NCBI GenBank assembly: GCA_052118065.1
Contig: JBQKHY010000010.1
Location: 1-64,000 of the forward strand
DNA: 64,000 nt
Direction: 5' to 3'
Origin: Ruminococcoides sp052118065
GTDB taxonomy: Bacteria > Bacillota > Clostridia > Oscillospirales > Acutalibacteraceae
Positions 59,275 through 64,000 of the stretch are shown here, piece by piece. Under the pieces are notes generated by a model. That model saw only the letters and a program-made list of their open reading frames with translations. It ran no database searches and was not told the DNA's origin. The position numbers and the translations under genes were made by a program. The first letter of the stretch is position 1; each line of letters begins with the position of its first letter.

Positions 59275-59545
59275 AAAAATTTTTGTAATAAAAAAGCCCT
59301 GTACAAAAGTACAGGACGAATGTATCGTGGTTCCACCTGAGTTTGGTCTTTCTGATTTATAAATAAAAATCAAAGCAACCCTCAAATCTTTAACGCAGAA
59401 ATACGGACAAAGATACTACTTTCCCTCTGTCAGCTCATGGGTGCATTTCTTCAAAAATCCTTTGAAAACGCTTTCAGCCAATGGCGTTTACTCTCTGACA
59501 AAATCAAGATGAATACTTCTCCCAATCAAAGCCTTTTTAATATCA
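59275..59545 (-). ncRNA. Cysteine T-box leader of cysE-cysS
   Basis: The minus-strand leader has the T-box core AGGTGGAACCACG (59317-59329 on plus), a terminator, an AGGGTTGC region, and a TGC triplet in GAAATGCACCC near 59431, in the loop of the first stem, which fits a cysteine specifier. Uncharged tRNA-Cys would pair with TGC and with the T-box, and let the operon be read. The specifier call is tentative. Confidence 0.82.
59285..59307 (-). terminator. T-box terminator of the cys operon
   Basis: AGCCCTGTAC/GTACAGGACG-type stem with TTTTTTATT on minus; the competing antiterminator uses the GGTGGAACCACG sequence just before it. Confidence 0.8.
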
Positions 59546-59550
59546 CCACT

Positions 59551-59579
59551 ATTATATACTTAGATAAAGAAAAAAGCAA
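59551..59579 (-). promoter_or_regulatory. Promoter of the T-box leader, overlapping the upstream gene's terminator
   Basis: On minus TTGCTT, a 17-bp spacer, then TATAAT. The TTGCTT is the last part of the terminator stem of the upstream lipoprotein gene, and the T-tail of that terminator forms the spacer start. Confidence 0.7.
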
Positions 59580-59597
59580 GAGTAAAAACTCTTGCTT
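59574..59597 (-). terminator. Terminator of the lipoprotein gene at 59603
   Basis: AAGCAAGAGT/ACTCTTGCTT 10-bp perfect stem with TTTTTTCTTTATC on minus, six bases after the stop. Confidence 0.85.
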
Positions 59598-59602
59598 AAA
59601 AA

Positions 59603-60070
59603 TTATTTTTCGTAAGTCCAAACAACCATATAGTGTCTATCCTTAATAGCAAAAACTTTATGACCGTCAGCCTCTTTAATCTTTCTTGTTTTTGCTCTGA
59701 TTAGATGAACTTTTAGCTTTGCTCCATTGTCAAGTTTATAACTGTTCCACATAGAACTCTTTACACATTTTCTTGAAATATCAGGAATGTAATAGTCAGA
59801 CTCTTTGCCGGCAAAGTAATATTTATTATCCTTAACCATCATAGGTGCAAGAACAATATCCGTCTTATTATTATGAGCAATCCAAATAATTACATCATCG
59901 CTTACCTGTGCTCTGGTAATGCCTCTTTTAATATAAATTGCACTATTCTGCGTTTTGTTATTTTCATAAGCCTCTGATGGACTACTGCAATATTCATTAC
60001 TTGTACAACCAACTAAAGAAACTGCAATAACAGCTACTAATAAAAATGATAAAATTCTTTTAACTTTCAT
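59603..60070 (-). CDS. Small lipoprotein of unknown function
   Basis: 155 residues. Signal peptide with lipobox VSLVGCTS (cysteine about 22). The mature domain is mixed (AQVSDDVIIWIAHNNKTDIVL, ADGHKVFAIKDRHYMVVWTY). No family is recognised. It sits 26 bp downstream of pgsA and may be the last gene of the recA-recX-rimO-pgsA run; its terminator overlaps the cys T-box promoter. Confidence 0.7.
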   Translation of the reverse strand: MKVKRILSFLLVAVIAVSLVGCTSNEYCSSPSEAYENNKTQNSAIYIKRGITRAQVSDDVIIWIAHNNKTDIVLAPMMVKDNKYYFAGKESDYYIPDISRKCVKSSMWNSYKLDNGAKLKVHLIRAKTRKIKEADGHKVFAIKDRHYMVVWTYEK

Positions 60071-60096
60071 TTTCCAAATCTCTTTTCATCTTAGTT

Positions 60097-60684
60097 TTAG
60101 TTATCTTTTAGAAAACCGATATTATCCTTTAGGTAAATAATACCACTAATCAAGGTGAATAAAGTAGATAGCCAAATCAAGCCATTACCTATGTAATAGA
60201 AAACTTCACTGACAAAGCCTGTAGAAATTTTCATTGCATTAAGCACTTCAAGTACAACTTGCATAGCAAATATAACTGAGATACCTACCATCTGAGAAAC
60301 TGTTTTGATTTTGCCCCAAATATTGGCAGCAACAACCTTGCCACTTGAGGCAGCAACAAGCCTTATGCCTGAAACGGCAAATTCTCTAAACAACACTATG
60401 ATAACCGGTATTGCACCAAAAGAGCCAAGCAACCCTACTTGTAGGAAACAAACTAAAGCAGTCAGCACAAGAATTTTGTCTGCTAATGGGTCTGCAAATT
60501 TTCCGAAGTCAGTTACAAGGTTTCTACTTCTTGCAATTTTACCGTCAAGTGTATCTGTAACAGAAGCAATACCGAATATACAACCTGCCACTAAGTAGTG
60601 GAAAGGAAAGTTAACCAGCATTGCAATAATGAAAAATGGTACTAAGATAATTCTTAGTAATGTCAATTTGTTTGGTAGGTTCAT
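60097..60684 (-). CDS. pgsA: CDP-diacylglycerol-glycerol-3-phosphate 3-phosphatidyltransferase
   Basis: 195 residues, about five membrane helices. The CDP-alcohol phosphotransferase motif is intact: DTLDGKIARSRNLVTDFGKFADPLADK (D-G-x2-A-R-x8-G-x3-D-x3-D). It makes phosphatidylglycerophosphate for membrane phospholipids. Lies 13 bp after rimO, a gene pair often seen in Clostridia. Confidence 0.93.
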   Translation of the reverse strand: MNLPNKLTLLRIILVPFFIIAMLVNFPFHYLVAGCIFGIASVTDTLDGKIARSRNLVTDFGKFADPLADKILVLTALVCFLQVGLLGSFGAIPVIIVLFREFAVSGIRLVAASSGKVVAANIWGKIKTVSQMVGISVIFAMQVVLEVLNAMKISTGFVSEVFYYIGNGLIWLSTLFTLISGIIYLKDNIGFLKDN

Positions 60685-60697
60685 CTAATCAATCCTA

Positions 60698-62026
60698 TTA
60701 AATAATTTCACCAACAAGTGAACTGTCAATAAAGTCGGTGATTTTAATTTTATAAAATTCTCCAACAGTCGGTTTATCTTCACCGGCTGTAAAGAAAGTT
60801 ACTGTATCAACATCAGGTGCATCCTGATAACTTCTGCCAAAGTAACATTCGGCATATCTGTCATAGCCCTCACATACAACTTCCATTTCTTTACCAATCT
60901 GATTCTGTAGGAATTCATCCATTATGTAGCTTTGTTGATCCATAACAATCTCAGCTCTGTGGTTCTTTACATCTTCATCAATTTGGTTAGGGAAAGTAGC
61001 TGCCGGAGTACCTTCTTCAATGCTATATGGGAAACAACCCATTCTCTCAAACTTTGCTTCCTTAATAAATTCGCAAAGTTCAGTAAATTCTTCTTCAGTT
61101 TCACCCGGGAAACCGGCAATAAATGTTGTACGGATAACAAGGTTAGGAATTTCTTTTCTTAACTTTCTTAGTAAAGCAAGTAACTGATCCTTGTCACCTG
61201 AACGGTTCATTCTGCGAAGTACATCTTTGTTACAATGTTGAAGTGGTAAGTCGATATATTTACAGATTTTGTCCTCATTTTTGATAACATCAATAAGTTC
61301 ATCTGTAATCTTATCCGGATAACAGTATAGCACTCTTATCCACTTTAGTCCATCTATTTTGCAAAGTTCTTTTAAAAGTTCTGCCAACTTGTATTCACCG
61401 TAAAGGTCCATACCATATCTTGTGGTATCTTGAGCAATAACATTAAGTTCCTTAACACCTTTACTTGCAAGACCTTTTGCTTCTTCAATAATATTTTCCA
61501 TTTTACGGCTTCTGTGACCACCACGAATAAGTGGAATTGCACAGTAAGTACAACGGTTGTCACAACCTTCGGAAATCTTAATATATGCAGTATGCTGAGG
61601 TGTTGACTGTAGTCTTTTTCCTTCTAGTGGCATAAGTAGCTTATCAGGATGAGCCTGAACTTTCTCATCCCCCATAACCTTATCAAGAATAGCAACAATA
61701 TCATTATTTGCACCGATACCAACTACTGCGTCAATCTCGCACATTTCTTTCATCATATCGTCGTTATATCTTTCGGCAAGACAACCTGTAACAATAATCT
61801 TCTTAATCTGACCTTCTCTCTTAAGAGTAGAAAGTTCAAGAATTTCATCAATACTTTCTTGCTTTGCTGACTCAATGAAACCACAAGTATTTACGATTGC
61901 CACATCACAAACACCGGGATCTTCCGAGATTTCATAACCGGCTTCTCTAATCTTATAGAAAAGCATTTCAGCATCTACTTGGTTCTTTGCACAACCAAGC
62001 GAAACAATACTAACTTTAGTAGCCAT
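60698..62026 (-). CDS. rimO: Ribosomal protein S12 methylthiotransferase
   Basis: 442 residues from the ATG at 62026 (AAGGGGAAAATT upstream). N-terminal UPF0004 domain with CAKNQVDAEMLFYKI and FCGFIESAKQE-like 'TCGFIESAKQE'; the radical SAM CDNRCTYC motif (C-x3-C-x2-C); and a C-terminal TRAM domain (SQGDPVEVVCEGYD-like 'MEVVCEGYDRYAECYFGR'). It adds a methylthio group to Asp of S12. Its start lies just inside the recX end (11-base overlap). Confidence 0.94.
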   Translation of the reverse strand: MATKVSIVSLGCAKNQVDAEMLFYKIREAGYEISEDPGVCDVAIVNTCGFIESAKQESIDEILELSTLKREGQIKKIIVTGCLAERYNDDMMKEMCEIDAVVGIGANNDIVAILDKVMGDEKVQAHPDKLLMPLEGKRLQSTPQHTAYIKISEGCDNRCTYCAIPLIRGGHRSRKMENIIEEAKGLASKGVKELNVIAQDTTRYGMDLYGEYKLAELLKELCKIDGLKWIRVLYCYPDKITDELIDVIKNEDKICKYIDLPLQHCNKDVLRRMNRSGDKDQLLALLRKLRKEIPNLVIRTTFIAGFPGETEEEFTELCEFIKEAKFERMGCFPYSIEEGTPAATFPNQIDEDVKNHRAEIVMDQQSYIMDEFLQNQIGKEMEVVCEGYDRYAECYFGRSYQDAPDVDTVTFFTAGEDKPTVGEFYKIKITDFIDSSLVGEII

Positions 62027-62636
62027 AATTTTCCCCTTCATATTCACTCATAACAGACTTAATGTCATCCCAAGAAAATCCCTTTCTCTGTAAACCTGAG
62101 ATTGCTCTCCTCTTATACTTTTCATCTGTGGTGAAATTCTTATATTTTTTCTCAATAATAAATCTTATCTGTTCCCTTTGGTCAACTTCGGTTTCTTCCA
62201 TTATAATGTCAATGAGATTACGGTCAATGCCCTTCTCCATTAACTTATACTTTGCACCTCTTGGTGAAAGGTGCTTACTGCCAAGGGTTAGTTCCTTGTA
62301 ATATCTTCTTGCATAGTTTTCGTCATTTACAAGACCTAAGTCCTTTAGCTTTGCAACGGCAGCAAGTGCCGATTCCTCGCTATAGTCCCTCTTAATCTTG
62401 TCAACAAGTTCCTTTTCGCTATGGTCACGATAGGATATTAGCCAAAGTGCCTTTTCTTTAGCCCTCTTGTTGTTGCTTTCTATTACAAGGTTATGCAAGT
62501 CTTCATCATCAATTTCTACACCGGCACGAATATGATTTGCAAGTAAAGTTTCTGTATCAAGTTTCATTGCAAATTCACCGTCAATATACAGTGCAGAAAA
62601 TGACTTTCTCCTAGGCTCAACGGCAGTAACAACCAT
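62016..62636 (-). CDS. recX: RecX family regulatory protein
   Basis: 206 residues, RecX three-helix repeats: ALWLISYRDHSEKELVDKIKRDYS, VNDENYARRYYKELTLGSKHLSPRGAKYKLMEKGI, KRRAISGLQRKGFSWDDIKSVM. It inhibits and modulates RecA filaments. The start overlaps the recA stop by one base, so recA-recX are translationally coupled. Confidence 0.93.
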   Translation of the reverse strand: MVVTAVEPRRKSFSALYIDGEFAMKLDTETLLANHIRAGVEIDDEDLHNLVIESNNKRAKEKALWLISYRDHSEKELVDKIKRDYSEESALAAVAKLKDLGLVNDENYARRYYKELTLGSKHLSPRGAKYKLMEKGIDRNLIDIIMEETEVDQREQIRFIIEKKYKNFTTDEKYKRRAISGLQRKGFSWDDIKSVMSEYEGENYGY

Positions 62637-63775
62637 TAGTCTTCAACCAAAATATCAAGTTTTGCATCAGCTTTAGCCGGTGCTTTCTTTGCAGGTTCTT
62701 TCTTAGCTGCTTTCTTTTCAGTTGGTGAAGGAATATTTGGTGTAATTTCAGGTACTTTAGCACCCTTTTTCATTTTCTTAGTTTCTCTTAGGTGGTCAAT
62801 ATTAGCAAGTACCTTTTCTTCAATTTCCTTAGCCAATTCTTCATTTTCTTCAAGTAGCATCTTAACCTTATCTCTACCTTGACCAAGTCTTGTTTCGCCA
62901 TAGCTAAACCAAGCACCTGCCTTGTTGATAACATCGGTATCAACTGCAAGGTCGATAAGTTCACCGATTCTGGAGATACCCTTACCGTACATAATATCAA
63001 AGTAAGCCTCTTTAAATGGTGGTGCAATCTTGTTCTTTACAACCTTAACCTTAGTACGGTTACCGATAACTTCACCGTTAACCTTAATAGCCTCAGCCTT
63101 TCTAACTTCAAGTCTTACGGAAGAATAGAACTTTAATGCTCTACCACCCGGTGTAACTTCAGGATTGCCGTAAACAACACCGACTTTTTCTCTAAGCTGA
63201 TTGATGAAAATTGCAACACAGTTACTTTTATTAATAGCACCGGCTAATTTTCTAAGTGCTTGTGACATTAGTCTTGCTTGTAGACCAACATGAGAGTCAC
63301 CCATTTCACCCTCAATTTCAGCCTTTGGTACAAGTGCTGCTACTGAGTCAACTACAAGTACATCAATAGCACCTGAACGAATAAGAGCCTCTGCAATTTC
63401 CAGGGCATCTTCACCTGTATCAGGCTGAGCAACAAGAAGGTTATCAATATCAACACCAAGAGCCTCTGCATATACCGGATCAAGAGCATGTTCAACATCA
63501 ATAAATGCAACATTGCCACCGTCTTTCTGTCCTTCAGCAATGCAATGAAGTGAAAGTGTTGTTTTACCTGATGATTCAGGTCCGTAAATTTCAATAATTC
63601 TGCCACGAGGTAGACCACCGATGCCTAAAGCAATATCAAGTCCCAAAGAACCTGTACTAACATGACCTACACTCATATGTTCATTCTGTCCAAGACGCAT
63701 TACTGCACCTTTACCAAATTGTTTTTCTATCTGACTAAGCGCTGTCTGTAGCGCTTTATTCTTATCTACTGCCAT
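62636..63775 (-). CDS. recA: RecA recombinase
   Basis: 379 residues. RecA core with Walker A GPESSGKTTL, the MAW-type 'SVAALVPKAEIEGEMGDSHVGLQARLMSQ' and L2 'INQLREKVGVVYGNPEVTPGGRALKFYSS'. The C-terminus is extended with a Lys/Ala-rich tail (KKAAKKEPAKKAPAKAD), longer than E. coli RecA. It performs strand exchange and SOS activation. First gene of recA-recX-rimO-pgsA. Confidence 0.97.
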   Translation of the reverse strand: MAVDKNKALQTALSQIEKQFGKGAVMRLGQNEHMSVGHVSTGSLGLDIALGIGGLPRGRIIEIYGPESSGKTTLSLHCIAEGQKDGGNVAFIDVEHALDPVYAEALGVDIDNLLVAQPDTGEDALEIAEALIRSGAIDVLVVDSVAALVPKAEIEGEMGDSHVGLQARLMSQALRKLAGAINKSNCVAIFINQLREKVGVVYGNPEVTPGGRALKFYSSVRLEVRKAEAIKVNGEVIGNRTKVKVVKNKIAPPFKEAYFDIMYGKGISRIGELIDLAVDTDVINKAGAWFSYGETRLGQGRDKVKMLLEENEELAKEIEEKVLANIDHLRETKKMKKGAKVPEITPNIPSPTEKKAAKKEPAKKAPAKADAKLDILVED

Positions 63776-63824
63776 AATAATACATCCTTTTCATTGTCCC
63801 AAAAATAGGACTTAGTTCTTACTT

Positions 63825-63854
63825 ATTATAAATTATGGTTATACAAAAAGTCAA
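63825..63854 (-). promoter_or_regulatory. recA promoter
   Basis: On minus TTGACT, an 18-bp spacer, then TATAAT, about 50 bp before the ATG. A CGAACAAACTTTC stretch just upstream (63864-63876) is an imperfect LexA-box-like match (consensus CGAACATATGTTCG) and is only a weak candidate. Confidence 0.65.
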
Positions 63855-63878
63855 CTAAAAAATCGAACAAACTTTCTA

Positions 63879-64000
63879 TTATAAAAGATAAGTCCCATTT
63901 ATAGCCCTCTGAATATTTCCTAAGTCTAAAAATTCCTTTATATTTACAAATCCTTTTTCTGTCATCATAGCTTTTACATCATCAAACTGATTTTCACCAA
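63879..64000 (-). CDS. 3' end of a protein methyltransferase, PrmC-like (partial)
   Basis: The minus strand has an open frame from the window edge to TAA at 63879-63881. The last 39 residues include GENQFDDVKAMMTEKGFVNI and DLGNIQRAINGTYLL. Order and spacing (GxxQ...V..ll...GF..i....Dl.gi.R...g) resemble the C-terminus of PrmC, the release factor glutamine methyltransferase. The start and catalytic NPPY motif lie outside the window, so the assignment is tentative. Confidence 0.55.
   Translation of the reverse strand, partial: GENQFDDVKAMMTEKGFVNIKEFLDLGNIQRAINGTYLL

Noticed and set aside
63864..63876. LexA box for recA
   Set aside because: CGAACAAACTTTC matches only one good half-site of CGAAC-N4-GTTCG; too weak to call.
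1..64000. tRNA or rRNA genes
   Set aside because: No tRNA cloverleaf with TTCRA loop, or rRNA core, was recognised by eye; a covariance search would be needed to exclude them.

Overview
The window is low-GC, Gram-positive chromosomal DNA from a spore-forming clostridium, most likely Oscillospiraceae close to Ruminococcus bromii. The evidence for this is spmA/spmB, spoVT and a sigma-H-like factor (sporulation), a SCIFF peptide with its maturase (a clostridial marker), two cohesin-type surface proteins plus a membrane-anchored putative starch-binding protein, Firmicutes T-box and Mn riboswitch leaders, and Firmicutes versions of the housekeeping genes. The species is inferred, not proven.

Region 1 (1 to about 5.4 kb) is the right part of an integrated mobile element that continues off the left edge. 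It looks like a phage-satellite or PICI-type island. It has small HTH and excisionase-like proteins, a VapE/VirE-type SF3 helicase replication protein, and directly downstream an iteron / AT-rich / inverted-iteron block arranged like a satellite origin. An oppositely oriented three-gene operon includes a HIRAN-domain protein. There is also an Fst-like type I toxin-antitoxin locus with a second, toxin-less antitoxin copy, and a CopG/Arc + DUF2442 pair. The 8-mer TACAGCAG is strongly enriched here. The element abuts a broken Doc/Fic toxin gene.

Region 2 (5.7-13.2 kb) is mostly on the minus strand and holds surface proteins (cohesin + Big2, putative starch-binding, membrane-anchored cohesin), spmAB, an AbrB regulator, galE and an HMGL-like aldolase. 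Region 3 (13.3-17.6 kb) runs on plus: YqxD/YaiI, an Orn/Lys/Arg decarboxylase, SCIFF with its radical SAM maturase, and a CrtO-like acyltransferase. Region 4 (17.7-30 kb) carries a Schlafen-like AlbA_2 regulator behind 41-bp tandem repeats, a choice-of-anchor L secreted protein with a tiny companion gene, lrgAB with a FadR-type regulator and operator, a nitroreductase, a His-rich CobW GTPase, GIY-YIG and MarR proteins, and a P-type ATPase behind a yybP-ykoY Mn riboswitch.

Region 5 (30-44 kb) has ruvX, DUF421, pyrK-pyrD, a transglutaminase lipoprotein, an isolated phage lysis cassette (BppU, XhlA-like, r1t-type holin, GH25 lysin), a five-gene array of small exported proteins and spoVT. Region 6 (44-64 kb) is housekeeping: Na/Pi symporter, rqcH, rlmH, walJ-like, murA, yifB, sigH-like, trmK, nif3, polysaccharide deacetylase, cysE-cysS behind a cysteine T-box, pgsA, rimO, recX, recA and the 3' end of a prmC-like gene. 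Three intergenic gaps (30.7-31.3, 42.35-43.66 and 55.8-56.3 kb) are filled with nested hairpin/MITE-like repeats that share the same inverted ends. No tRNA, rRNA, CRISPR array or transposase gene was recognised.
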